Part shown: in pieces, positions 36,827 to 45,014 of the stretch
How the letters are laid out: each line of letters opens with the position of its first letter
How positions within the stretch are numbered: the first letter of the stretch is position 1
NCBI RefSeq assembly: GCF_046195335.1
Contig: NZ_CP176093.1
Source: Methanospirillum lacunae
Lineage (GTDB): Archaea; Halobacteriota; Methanomicrobia; Methanomicrobiales; Methanospirillaceae
Strand: one strand, 5' to 3'
Length of the DNA stretch: 64,000 nt
Program-made: the position numbers and the translations under genes
Notes under the pieces: model-generated
What the model saw: only the letters and a program-made list of their open reading frames with translations
What the model was told of the DNA's origin: nothing
Database searches by the model: none

Positions 36827-37768
36827 ATGATGATCAATACTATCCCTGCCTGGCTGAAGACTGTCCTTAAAATTACAATCGGTATCATCATCATCGGATG
36901 GCTGCTCTTCAGATTTAACCCTAAAGATATCATAGATGCCCTCGCAGGAGTCCAGATCTCTCTGCTCGTTGTCGCTGTTCTGGTCTATGCCATCACTCTG
37001 CTTCTGCTCTCCCTCAGATGGAGATTTATTCTCAGGCAGATGGGATATCATGTTCCTGTACTCGTTACATACCAGGGGTTTGTCGCTGGAATACTGATGT
37101 CTGATATGACCCCTGCCCGGGTCGGGGAGATCTCAAGACCCCTTACGATCCGTGATCGGGTACCAACCCATGCAGGACTCGGTTCTGTTTTTCTTGACCG
37201 GTATTGTGACTTTGTCGCAATCTTCATACTCGGATGTGGCGGACTTCTTCTCCTCTCGGCTGCTCATTCTCCAGGACTTCTTTTAATGGTGACCGCAGTC
37301 CTCTCTATTCCAATCGTCATTCTTACTGCATTCTGGGTGAAGAGATCAGCAGTGCTGAACCTGGTGCATATCTTCAGGATGCCCCGGCTCTCCTCTTTTG
37401 CCACTGACCTTGGTGAAGCCATGGATGCACTCTCTCATCCTGCACTGACCATGGGGTCATCTATCCTTTTCACACTCTTTATCTGGACACTTCAAAGCCT
37501 GCGTCTTGTGCTCATTGCTCTCGCAGCAGGGTTTGTCATCCCGATTCAGGAGATGATTTTCATCCAGCCACTGATAAGTGCTCTCGCACTGATTCCAATC
37601 TCAATATCAGGACTCGGTTTTGTTGAAGGTGGGTATGTCGCAGTATTTGCACAGTATGGTATACCAGCTGCAGCCGGACTTGCAATTGCTCTTCTTGACC
37701 GGGTCCTCACAGTAGGATTTCACCTGGTAGTCGGGTTCAGGTACGCTTTAAGAACCGTGGGGAAATAG
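36827..37768 (+). CDS. Flippase-like membrane protein (lysylphosphatidylglycerol synthase TM / UPF0104 family)
   Basis: 313 residues with about eight hydrophobic helices. Family motifs: LRWRFILRQMGYHVPV, MSDMTPARVGEISRP, SVFLDRYCDFVAIF and the C-terminal GFVEGGYVAVFAQYGI. The family includes AglD-like and MprF N-terminal integral domains and is thought to move or modify lipid-linked substrates. There is no catalytic MprF domain. It sits between the HPS-RraA gene and the HepT-MntA pair without clear operon links. Confidence 0.85.
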   Translation: MMINTIPAWLKTVLKITIGIIIIGWLLFRFNPKDIIDALAGVQISLLVVAVLVYAITLLLLSLRWRFILRQMGYHVPVLVTYQGFVAGILMSDMTPARVGEISRPLTIRDRVPTHAGLGSVFLDRYCDFVAIFILGCGGLLLLSAAHSPGLLLMVTAVLSIPIVILTAFWVKRSAVLNLVHIFRMPRLSSFATDLGEAMDALSHPALTMGSSILFTLFIWTLQSLRLVLIALAAGFVIPIQEMIFIQPLISALALIPISISGLGFVEGGYVAVFAQYGIPAAAGLAIALLDRVLTVGFHLVVGFRYALRTVGK

Positions 37769-37862
37769 AGGTCAGCAAGAATGTCCTGGTCAGATGGATC
37801 AAGGACTACCCCTAAAACTTTGCAAAGCCAGAGTTTTTACAAAGAAAAACGGATCAGTATGC

Positions 37863-38285
37863 ATGGATGAGGATCGCCGTCTTCGGTACCAGGATAAAAT
37901 AAATTGGATCCACGGACGTGCAGATCTTATAGACACCTGGTTTAAAGAAATCAATGAAATCAGTGGTCCCGGTTGCGACACAAAGACGATGCTGGCAATA
38001 TTCAAGGCTTTTCAGGAGATAACTGAAGCAACCATGGATTGTATCTCGATGATCCTGCGGGATACAAAGGTTCCTGCCCGGGATGACTACTCAAATATTG
38101 ACCAGATATCTCTCTTTTCAGCTGAACAGAAACGACTGCTCCGTGAGATGAACGGCCTTCGAAACCGGATTATTCACCGGTACAACGGTACCGATGAAGT
38201 TCTTGCACTGGCAGGAATCAATCAGTCACTTCCTGAAATTTGCTTGCTTGTACAGGTAATAGAGGAATGGATCCACAAAGTTTGA
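37863..38285 (+). CDS. hepT: HepT-type HEPN toxin (DUF86)
   Basis: 140 residues from ATG 37863; a longer frame starts at 37794, but DUF86 proteins begin with the RLRYQDKINWI segment just after the chosen start. The RX4HXY motif is present exactly (RNRIIHRY). In HepT-MntA pairs this HEPN RNase is silenced when MntA adds AMP units to the Tyr of this motif. The next gene, mntA, overlaps its end by 19 bases. Both are cytoplasmic. Confidence 0.88.
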   Translation: MDEDRRLRYQDKINWIHGRADLIDTWFKEINEISGPGCDTKTMLAIFKAFQEITEATMDCISMILRDTKVPARDDYSNIDQISLFSAEQKRLLREMNGLRNRIIHRYNGTDEVLALAGINQSLPEICLLVQVIEEWIHKV

Positions 38286-38644
38286 AAGAAGGGATACTTC
38301 AGGAACTTTCATCTCTGCCAGTAATCCTTCCCGGAGTGTTCCTCTACGGCTCGCAGGCAGAAGGAGTGGCAGATGAGAGAAGTGATACTGATCTCTGCCT
38401 GGTTGCGGGACCTGATCTGGATCCTGCCTGGCTCCAAAAACAGGCATGGCGTCACATCAGGGCGGACCGTTATGATATCAGGATATTTGAGTTACTTCCG
38501 CTCTTCATGCAGATCAGGATTCTGTCCACCGGAATTCTGATATCATCCCCGGACCTGTATGCTCTCAGTGAGTACCTGTATCCCTGGTGGAAGAAATGGG
38601 ATGATCAACGATGGTACCAGACACCAATTCCGGGAGCACCGTAA
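38267..38644 (+). CDS. mntA: MntA-type minimal nucleotidyltransferase antitoxin
   Basis: 125 residues from ATG 38267 with site AGAGGA immediately upstream. The catalytic signature GSX10DXD is intact (YGSQAEGVADERSDTDLCLV), with a further acidic strand (DRYDIRIFEL). MntA polyadenylylates HepT on tyrosine to neutralise it. Overlapping order toxin then antitoxin is common for this family. Confidence 0.88.
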   Translation: MDPQSLKEGILQELSSLPVILPGVFLYGSQAEGVADERSDTDLCLVAGPDLDPAWLQKQAWRHIRADRYDIRIFELLPLFMQIRILSTGILISSPDLYALSEYLYPWWKKWDDQRWYQTPIPGAP

Positions 38645-38690
38645 CTCGTACAGGAGTCACCTCTGGAATACAACATTTAGACATATTTCT

Positions 38691-39161
38691 TTACTTCAGG
38701 GGATTTTTTGTAAAATCCCGTTCAAGCATCGCGTAATGGGTGTGATCCATTCCGAGACTGAGGTATGTCTGTTGGGCTGTGAAATTCTGTTTCTCCACGT
38801 ACAGCCTGATACCTGCTACCAGATCATCTGATGCTGCCCGCTCCAGAATATGATGATACAGAGCTGAAAAGATACCATTCCTCCTGAACTCAGGGAGAAC
38901 ATATACAGACTGAATCCACCAGAAGTCGCCACATCGCCAGTCACTCCATTCATAGGTAACCATACACTGCCCTGCAACAACTCCGGATGACTCTGCAATC
39001 AGGTAAAAGCCCTTATCAGGCCGGGAAAGAAAAATGGAAACTCCTTTTTCGACAGTATCTGGATAAAGAAGTTTTTTTTCAGTTTCCATCGCCATACGTT
39101 GGTTATACTGGGCAATGATGGAGGCATCATCAGGTGTTGCTTCTCGGATCGTGATATCCAT
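38691..39161 (-). CDS. GNAT-family N-acetyltransferase
   Basis: 156 residues starting behind GAGGAGAT. GNAT features: ITIREATPDDASIIAQYN at the N-terminus, WIQSVYVLPEFRRNGIFSAL (acetyl-CoA loop of R/QxxGxG type) and ARLYVEKQNFTAQQTYLSLGM-like C-terminal strand (reads IRLYVEKQNFTAQQTY). The acceptor is unknown. Lies 63 bases downstream of moaE on the same strand and could be the last gene of that unit. Confidence 0.9.
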   Translation of the reverse strand: MDITIREATPDDASIIAQYNQRMAMETEKKLLYPDTVEKGVSIFLSRPDKGFYLIAESSGVVAGQCMVTYEWSDWRCGDFWWIQSVYVLPEFRRNGIFSALYHHILERAASDDLVAGIRLYVEKQNFTAQQTYLSLGMDHTHYAMLERDFTKNPLK

Positions 39162-39224
39162 ATCTCCTCATAGATAAGAGGCACAGAAAGAAAAGGGAGA
39201 CCCAGGAGAGACGATACCCTATGA

Positions 39225-39635
39225 TCAGGGCTGCTGATCCCCGGGAGCTGCAAAGTGCCAGGTCCCGGATTCGCCGATATCTTTTTTCCAGATTGGCACG
39301 TAGGCTTTGATCTCCTCAAGGATCCATGAACACCCTGCAAATGCTTCCTGGCGGTGACCCGCACCACAGACAATGGCAACGATAGTTTCAGTGAGTGCAA
39401 GTCTGCCACTTCTGTGGATGATCTCTACCGATTTGAGAGAGAAATTTTCAGTGGCTTCAGCAGCAATCCGGTTCAGATCCCTGACTGCTATCTCTTCACA
39501 GACCTCAAGTTCAAGGGCTTCAAACCCGTCATCGCGGACTGTACCGATAAACGTCACAATCCCACCTGTTTCTGGTTTTCTTGCCCGTTCAATCAAGGCA
39601 GAGATATCAATATCATCGCGTGTTATCCCGATCAT
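39225..39635 (-). CDS. moaE: Molybdopterin synthase catalytic subunit MoaE
   Basis: 136 residues. Conserved MoaE blocks: GGIVTFIGTVRDD, IIHRSGRLALTE, GAGHRQEAFAGC and IKAYVPIWKKD (catalytic lysine region). Together with MoaD it converts precursor Z to molybdopterin, needed for tungsten/molybdenum formylmethanofuran dehydrogenase in methanogens. Its ATG follows the moaD stop with no gap. Part of the ycaO-tfuA-moeB-moaD-moaE unit. Confidence 0.93.
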   Translation of the reverse strand: MIGITRDDIDISALIERARKPETGGIVTFIGTVRDDGFEALELEVCEEIAVRDLNRIAAEATENFSLKSVEIIHRSGRLALTETIVAIVCGAGHRQEAFAGCSWILEEIKAYVPIWKKDIGESGTWHFAAPGDQQP

Positions 39636-39914
39636 TTATCCACCAGATACCGGAGGAAACAGAGTTATAGTCTCGCCATCTGTGAGTGTGATACTTCCTG
39701 CCTCTGCCGGGAGAATCCGAGTTCCCTGGTACACCATCATCACGTACTCCTGGATCAATCCTTCTGAATTGAGCAGCAGCTCTGCATCAGATCCTGCTGT
39801 ACTGGCAAGATTCCTTACAGCATCCAGAATTGATGCAGACTCTGGAAGATCCACCGGCGTTTCTTCTCCAAATATATCCCTGAATCGGGCATAGCAGATT
39901 ATCGTTATCTTCAT
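39636..39914 (-). CDS. moaD: MoaD/ThiS-family ubiquitin-like sulfur carrier
   Basis: 92 residues, beta-grasp pattern, ending in the required C-terminal Gly-Gly (TLFPPVSGG). The tail is adenylated by the E1-like MoeB and thiocarboxylated, then donates sulfur. It lies 7 bases after moeB and directly before moaE, so molybdopterin synthesis is the default role. Archaeal relatives can also serve as small protein modifiers or as sulfur donors for other pathways. Confidence 0.9.
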   Translation of the reverse strand: MKITIICYARFRDIFGEETPVDLPESASILDAVRNLASTAGSDAELLLNSEGLIQEYVMMVYQGTRILPAEAGSITLTDGETITLFPPVSGG

Positions 39915-39921
39915 GATTCAC

Positions 39922-40644
39922 TCACCGTAGGGTTTGACAGACAGGACAGTCTGGCCGGGCTGATAATGTAAGGTAGTCGGATCTTCCGCTCAGACCATCC
40001 CAAATCAAAAGTCTGCCTGCAATAAGACGACCAGATCCGGTTATGTACTTGATTACTTCCATGGCCTGGAGAGATCCAATCACACCTGCTGTCGCACCGA
40101 TTACCGGAGTATCACGTTCAGGAGGTGCCCTGTGAAAAAGACAGGACAGACATGGGGTCTCCCAGGGAAGAATCGTGGTTAGTTGGCCTGAAAAACCTTC
40201 AACAGCCCCATGTACCAGGGGTATTCCTGATTGAAAGGCTGCTTTATTCAGGAGATACCGGGTTTCAAAATTATCCGTTGCGTCAACCAGGATATCTGCA
40301 TCCCCGGTCTGGCTTTCAATGGTTTCAGCTGTGATGCGTTCAGGAATGGCTGTAATCGTCAGATCAGGATTAAGGGCTGTAAGGGTTTCTGCTGCTGAAT
40401 ACACCTTTCTCATACCGATGTTCCGGTTGGCATGAAGAAACTGACGATTCAGGTTCGACTCCTGAACCTGATCATCATCAACAATGATCAGTTCGCCAAT
40501 CCCGGCCATGGCAAGATAGCAAGCAACCGGAGAACCGAGTCCTCCGGCCCCAGCGATGAAAACAGTTGCATCAGCAAGTTTTTGCTGACCCTCTCTCCCA
40601 AAGAGTGGGAGTTGCCTTGAGTAGCGGGTACTAGTAGTGTTCAT
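39922..40644 (-). CDS. moeB: MoeB/ThiF-type E1-like adenylyltransferase
   Basis: 240 residues. Rossmann ATP motif GAGGLGSPVACYLA, acidic IIVDDDQVQESNLNRQF, DATDNFETRYLLNK, zinc-binding CLSC and CPVC pairs. No rhodanese domain is fused. It activates the C-terminal Gly of MoaD. ATG overlaps the tfuA stop (ATGA), so it is translationally coupled to the thioamidation genes. Confidence 0.93.
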   Translation of the reverse strand: MNTTSTRYSRQLPLFGREGQQKLADATVFIAGAGGLGSPVACYLAMAGIGELIIVDDDQVQESNLNRQFLHANRNIGMRKVYSAAETLTALNPDLTITAIPERITAETIESQTGDADILVDATDNFETRYLLNKAAFQSGIPLVHGAVEGFSGQLTTILPWETPCLSCLFHRAPPERDTPVIGATAGVIGSLQAMEVIKYITGSGRLIAGRLLIWDGLSGRSDYLTLSARPDCPVCQTLR

Positions 40645-41318
40645 GAAATCTCATCCTGAGTTTTGGAAGGATGCATCAATGTGGCAATATATTTGAGAGC
40701 GGCTTTCGCATCATCCTGCTTCTGCTCCACCCGGGAAGTTTTGACCCAGGAGAGAATTTCTTCTGTGCGATCTGAGGGGAGACCTGCCCCCCTGATCACC
40801 TGGGTCCAGGTCCTATCAGGATAATACCGTTTTTGTGCCTCTGAAAACAAAGCCATCCGTTCTTCCGGGGTTATAATACCTGATGATTCAGCTTTTTCAA
40901 GAGTAATTCTGATGTTGACGAGTGCTTCAGAAAGGGCGGTGTTTGATACGGGATCGCAGATGAGAGCAACCTCATCATCAGACTCAATCTCACCTTCCTG
41001 ATAACGGCGATACACCTCACCGACTCCTTCCATGCCAAATGAAGAGAGTTCGGCTGCACGAAGGGCACCCATGCTCGACGCTCCTATCACTCTGATCCCG
41101 GCCTTCATCGCTCCCAGGATCTCACGATGACCAACCGAAGCATTCTCAAAAAAGAGGCCATCGATGATCCCGATAATCTTCGGCTTTGCTGCAATGGCTG
41201 CGGCAAGATCACCCCGTTTTACCGGTGGACAATATTGAACTGCTGATCCTGAAGGAAGGATCAATTCTGCCTCATGCAGAGGCAGGCTTGGACCCAGGTA
41301 AATAATTACGTCTGGCAC
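40641..41318 (-). CDS. tfuA: TfuA-related thioamidation accessory protein
   Basis: About 225 residues. The frame opens earlier, but family homology begins at VPDVIIYLGPSLPLHEA; GTG 41318 with upstream AGGTG is the best start, giving a 47-base overlap with ycaO. IIGIIDGLFFENASVGHREIL and VIGASSMGALRAAEL are TfuA hallmarks. In methanogens TfuA works with YcaO in converting a Gly of McrA to thioglycine, probably in delivering sulfide. Confidence 0.92.
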   Translation of the reverse strand: MPDVIIYLGPSLPLHEAELILPSGSAVQYCPPVKRGDLAAAIAAKPKIIGIIDGLFFENASVGHREILGAMKAGIRVIGASSMGALRAAELSSFGMEGVGEVYRRYQEGEIESDDEVALICDPVSNTALSEALVNIRITLEKAESSGIITPEERMALFSEAQKRYYPDRTWTQVIRGAGLPSDRTEEILSWVKTSRVEQKQDDAKAALKYIATLMHPSKTQDEIS

Positions 41319-42492
41319 TTCTGCACCTATTTCCAATACGTTCAGGATCCATTGCAAAATGTTCAAGCCCTGGAACGATAACCCTGACGACAGGAATCCC
41401 GATTTCAGGTCTTGTGAGATCAGTAACGAGGACATGGTTGATTCCTGCCTTCTTCAGCTCCCTGAGGGTGTATGCAATATCATCAAGGAAATCTTCAGAT
41501 CGAAAGGCGTACATCTCTGAAAAGTCGATAGTATGACCGGTCTCAAACCATTTTTTATTCAGACGCTTTGTCCGGTCATATCCGATCTGCCGCTTCATGT
41601 GGCTGTCCTGGGTATCTTCACGTGCTCCGTGAATCTGGGTTGCCCTGCTTTGTGCAGCTTCGGTAAGGGCACGGAGAATTGCAATTTCTGGGACAGCATG
41701 AGTTCCCATCCCGATACAGAGGAGAGTCGGATCTCTGAGTGTGACATCGTCAGCAACTGCAGCAACAGTTGGAAGGCCAATTTCGCTTGAGATATCCCGA
41801 AGAATTATCTCAACTCCTGCTTCTTTGAATCGATTCAACAGAGAGAGAATGGTCTGGTTTTCAATCCCAGAAATTACCGGACCTCCTCTGTTTACAGCCT
41901 CTGCCAGAGACCAGGCATCCCGTTCAATGATCTCACAAAGGCCATGAAACACCGCTTCTTCAAGAGTGTTGCCTGATGCAATCCCGTTGGTACTGGTTCT
42001 GAAGAGCTGGCCCATACTCCGGTGAACCGGGTGAAAGATTGCATGAGCAGGTACAAGGACATCACTCTCCTGCATAATGTCACTTGCTGAAAACCAGGGA
42101 ATCGGGAAGGTCAGATCAACGCCTTTGGGCAGAATTAGTTCAGTGGGATCGATCAGATCCCTGCCGTCTGCCATCTGATCAATTGTTCCCATCACCGGGA
42201 GACGATCATGCATCTCGGCAGAGTACCGCTCAAGCCCTTCCATGATGGCAGAGACCCGTGCAGCCATCTCGGTTGCACCTTTCCCGTTATAGACAGAAAT
42301 TGATCCTTCGGCAGCATCCGGCCTTATACATGAAAATACAGGGATTCCTAGCCGATCAAGTCCGGTGATGTCAGCAACACGGGTTATTCCGGCCGGAACA
42401 ACAAGGTCCTTTATAATCGCGTAGGTTTCTTCAGGGGATTTTGTCCGGTGAGTCTCCTGTTGATACCGTTTCCTGCACGAAGCGAGTTTCAT
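41272..42492 (-). CDS. ycaO: YcaO ATP-dependent thioamidation enzyme (McrA thioglycine)
   Basis: 406 residues. The YcaO ATP/Mg2+-binding motifs are visible: SAIMEGLERYSAEMHDR, then GLCEIIERDAW and RALTEAAQSRATQ. In methanogens YcaO with TfuA phosphorylates the backbone amide of a Gly of methyl-coenzyme M reductase subunit A and replaces oxygen by sulfur. ATG at 42492, first gene of a five-gene minus-strand unit. No PxPxP C-terminus is seen, in line with TfuA-type rather than azoline-forming members. Confidence 0.93.
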   Translation of the reverse strand: MKLASCRKRYQQETHRTKSPEETYAIIKDLVVPAGITRVADITGLDRLGIPVFSCIRPDAAEGSISVYNGKGATEMAARVSAIMEGLERYSAEMHDRLPVMGTIDQMADGRDLIDPTELILPKGVDLTFPIPWFSASDIMQESDVLVPAHAIFHPVHRSMGQLFRTSTNGIASGNTLEEAVFHGLCEIIERDAWSLAEAVNRGGPVISGIENQTILSLLNRFKEAGVEIILRDISSEIGLPTVAAVADDVTLRDPTLLCIGMGTHAVPEIAILRALTEAAQSRATQIHGAREDTQDSHMKRQIGYDRTKRLNKKWFETGHTIDFSEMYAFRSEDFLDDIAYTLRELKKAGINHVLVTDLTRPEIGIPVVRVIVPGLEHFAMDPERIGNRCRSARRNYLPGSKPASA

Positions 42493-42612
42493 TGATTATT
42501 ACGTGTTGGTTCTGAACCCTGAAAAGAGATCTGATCCTGACTGAAAACCAAAAAAAATTGAGAATTCAGCCTAAAAACAGCATAGATCAAAAGACGCAGA
42601 AGCAACAGACAA

Positions 42613-42620
42613 TTATATAA
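42613..42620 (+). promoter_or_regulatory. TATA-box candidate for the DUF2769 gene
   Basis: TTATATAA, preceded by an A-rich segment, lies 36 bases before ATG 42656; transcription would start about 15 bases before the ATG, leaving room for the ribosome site GAGGGAT. The neighbouring ycaO unit runs the other way. Confidence 0.5.
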
Positions 42621-42655
42621 CCGTAAAAACGCAAGTTCTCAAGCGAGGGATCGTA

Positions 42656-42976
42656 ATGGACAAATTTGTGTCGCTGGTCAAGGAGATGAAAAGTCTCCCC
42701 CTGGAAGAGCGGGATAAACTGGTTGAGGAGAAGAAGAAGGTATGTATCTGCCCGACATGCCCGAGTTTCAACAAGTGTGCTATTGTTGAGCGGGAGAAAC
42801 TCTTCTGCCTTCTTGGCAGAAGTTTTATGTGTATCTCATATGAAGAGGGGTGTAACTGTCCTACCTGCCCAATATCCAAAGAGGTCGGTCTCGAGTACAA
42901 ATATTTCTGCACCCGCGGAGACGAGAAGGGACAGCGATACGAACAATCGGTCTGGGGATCCACCCTCTCCGAGTAA
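42656..42976 (+). CDS. DUF2769-type cysteine-rich protein
   Basis: 106 residues with four pairs or clusters of cysteine (CICPTCPSFNKC, FCLLGRSFMC, CNCPTCPIS, YFCTRGDEKG) suggesting metal or iron-sulfur binding. DUF2769 proteins occur mainly in methanogens and have no assigned role. ATG with GAGGGAT upstream. Divergent from ycaO and followed after 25 bases by a 76-residue gene, probably co-transcribed. Confidence 0.78.
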   Translation: MDKFVSLVKEMKSLPLEERDKLVEEKKKVCICPTCPSFNKCAIVEREKLFCLLGRSFMCISYEEGCNCPTCPISKEVGLEYKYFCTRGDEKGQRYEQSVWGSTLSE

Positions 42977-43001
42977 TTTAATCTTTTTTTTCAAAGATCT
43001 T

Positions 43002-43232
43002 ATGTTTGACGTAGGCGGTGCCATGGTGAAGAAATATCTCTCTTCACCTGAAGGGCAACAGATGATCAAGGAGTATATTTCATCTCCTGAAGGAATGAAA
43101 ACCATCAAAGAATTTATGGGAAGTGCAGAAGGGAGGAAGATTGGTGCTAATATCCTGCTCTCAATGCTTGACCAGTTCCAAATTCCTGACGAAGCAAAAG
43201 GGATGATAAAGCAGGCATTAGAGGGTTTATAA
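43002..43232 (+). CDS. Small three-repeat SPEG protein, unknown function
   Basis: 76 residues from ATG 43002. The longer frame back to 42723 overlaps the DUF2769 gene out of frame and is not real. Three near-identical 13-residue units occur: YLSSPEGQQMIKE, YISSPEGMKTIKE and FMGSAEGRKIGA, then an amphipathic helix ending KGMIKQALEGL. Possibly a peripheral membrane or oligomeric helical protein; no family recognised. Confidence 0.65.
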   Translation: MFDVGGAMVKKYLSSPEGQQMIKEYISSPEGMKTIKEFMGSAEGRKIGANILLSMLDQFQIPDEAKGMIKQALEGL

Positions 43233-43263
43233 CCCGAATCATTTGTTCAATGACGCTCAATTG

Positions 43264-44532
43264 TTAATTTATCGGATTCTCAAGGTGTGGATATGCAGAC
43301 TGCACCAGGAGATTCTCAAGATCAAATGGCATATCAGTACATGCACGGCGGGTAATAGTGAAGACCTCACCCCACATCTCCCGTGCCTCGTCACCATGCA
43401 CTGGTGAAAGACCGTGGGCAAGGATTGATTCATTGCGGATTCTGAGGAAAGGCTCAAGGTGCAGATAATATTCTCCGGCACCCTGCATCCCGAGATCTTC
43501 AAGCAGCATAAATTTTGATCGCAGCCCTATACGAATCACTCCCTTCCGGTCTGCCCTACGGGCATAGAGTGAGACATCTTTCTTGTTGCGAAGAATCTTA
43601 CGAAGCTCAGTGAAATGGATCTTTCCTTCAATATCGTCAATGTTCCATCTGAGTAGGAGGACCTGAGAGAGGAGTTCTACTACCCGGTAAAGCCGAGCAA
43701 AAGCATCATCATATCGTTCTCCCTCGATCCGCCGTTTGGCATTATTGAGAAGATCCACGAGGACATAGAGGTACTTCTCCTGTTTGTATCTGCACCGCTC
43801 TTTTTTTGAAAACCCATTCTCTCCTTTTACTTCAAGGTCGAGGAGTTTGTGAAGAAATTCCCGGTTTCGGGCTACACCTTCCGTCAGGTCATCTGCATGT
43901 TGTAAATACCTGAATGCTTCAGCATAGTTCAATTTGTCCCAGGAGTAGTATCCATGAAAGAGAGAATAATAGAGATCACGTTCAGGGATGGTAGAGAGTC
44001 CGGATAGCAGTTCAAGTGAACTACCAAAGTGATTATTATTGAACTGATCAACTGCCTGATGAAAACGGAGACGATCATAAGCAGCAAAAAGGGTCATTTC
44101 CTTCATCTTTTCAGTTCCCGGGATCACCAAACCTCCCTTTTTTTCTCCGGTAACATGTGCCACCGGACTCCGGGTCAGAAATGATACGATAGATGCTGCC
44201 ATGGTCATTGATCTCGTTCCTGAACTTGCATCAATGACTATCTCAAATTCCTGAAAGAGGACACAGACACCATAGATCACCTCAAAACACTGGGAAAAAT
44301 CATTTGGATCTCCGATTATGCATGTTTCAGACTCCGGGGGCTCCTGACCCCACAGCCTTTTGCATCCCTCCTTGATATTGCTGACCAGTTCTTTGCTTTC
44401 AGGTGAGCAGAAATAAATAACATGCTCAGGCCGGTAGAAGTGGATTACATAACTGCATGAGCGGACGAGTCGCTCAATTGCATCAACGGTATCAGAACCT
44501 ATTCCAGTCCCAACCGTCATGAGGAGATACAT
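43264..44532 (-). CDS. CARF-HEPN ribonuclease-type protein (Cas02710 / Csm6-like)
   Basis: 422 residues. The N-terminal ~160 residues form a CARF-like Rossmann domain: LLMTVGTGIGSDT and the signature VIDASSGTRSMTMAASIVSF. The middle is helical with basic clusters. The C-terminal HEPN domain has an RX6H active-site motif (RNESILAH). These match the TIGR02710 group of CRISPR-associated proteins, RNases switched on by cyclic oligoadenylate from type III systems. No type III cas genes are in the window. It follows a small membrane-protein gene by 72 bases on the same strand. Confidence 0.82.
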   Translation of the reverse strand: MYLLMTVGTGIGSDTVDAIERLVRSCSYVIHFYRPEHVIYFCSPESKELVSNIKEGCKRLWGQEPPESETCIIGDPNDFSQCFEVIYGVCVLFQEFEIVIDASSGTRSMTMAASIVSFLTRSPVAHVTGEKKGGLVIPGTEKMKEMTLFAAYDRLRFHQAVDQFNNNHFGSSLELLSGLSTIPERDLYYSLFHGYYSWDKLNYAEAFRYLQHADDLTEGVARNREFLHKLLDLEVKGENGFSKKERCRYKQEKYLYVLVDLLNNAKRRIEGERYDDAFARLYRVVELLSQVLLLRWNIDDIEGKIHFTELRKILRNKKDVSLYARRADRKGVIRIGLRSKFMLLEDLGMQGAGEYYLHLEPFLRIRNESILAHGLSPVHGDEAREMWGEVFTITRRACTDMPFDLENLLVQSAYPHLENPIN

Positions 44533-44604
44533 CGGAGAAGATAGATCAGGATGGATAATCTTCCTTCCGATACAGGATAGTGATCCTATATATTCAACTC
44601 TGCT

Positions 44605-44898
44605 TCAGCGGATCACACCAGGGTTTGCCAGAATCTCGTAAATTCCAATGAATAGGACAAAGAGAGTTGAAGCCATTCCAAGAAAACTTAGTATCTCCCA
44701 GAGAATACCCTCGCTGAGCCCATCTCCAGTGAGGGTTAAGAGGAAACTGCAGAACCATATAAGATAGCAGAGAATTGTTAGAAAAATTACACGAAGTCTT
44801 GGTATACCTGATCGAAAAAAATTGAACGTTATCTGGATTATTATTAAAAAACTGACAACCAGAAGCCCTCCCTGAACATCAGATCCAATATTCAGCAT
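44605..44898 (-). CDS. Small three-helix membrane protein, unknown
   Basis: 97 residues with three hydrophobic helices (LLVVSFLIIIQITFNFF, VIFLTILCYLIWFCSFLLTL and FLGMASTLFVLFIGIYEI). No motif recognised. Lies 72 bases upstream of the CARF-HEPN gene in the same direction and could be co-transcribed with it. TGA at 44605. Confidence 0.6.
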   Translation of the reverse strand: MLNIGSDVQGGLLVVSFLIIIQITFNFFRSGIPRLRVIFLTILCYLIWFCSFLLTLTGDGLSEGILWEILSFLGMASTLFVLFIGIYEILANPGVIR

Positions 44899-45014
44899 CT
44901 TGTCGTCTTCTCCTGGTATATCATACCTATAAAGGAAGATAAAAGTATCCGGATTATTTCAGCATTTGTATTTTCTACAAAATGCAGTAAAAGAGGAGGC
45001 AGGGATACTCATCT

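Noticed and set aside
42723..43001. N-terminal extension of the SPEG-repeat ORF
   Set aside because: Arg-rich and out of frame inside the DUF2769 gene; ATG 43002 explains the real protein.
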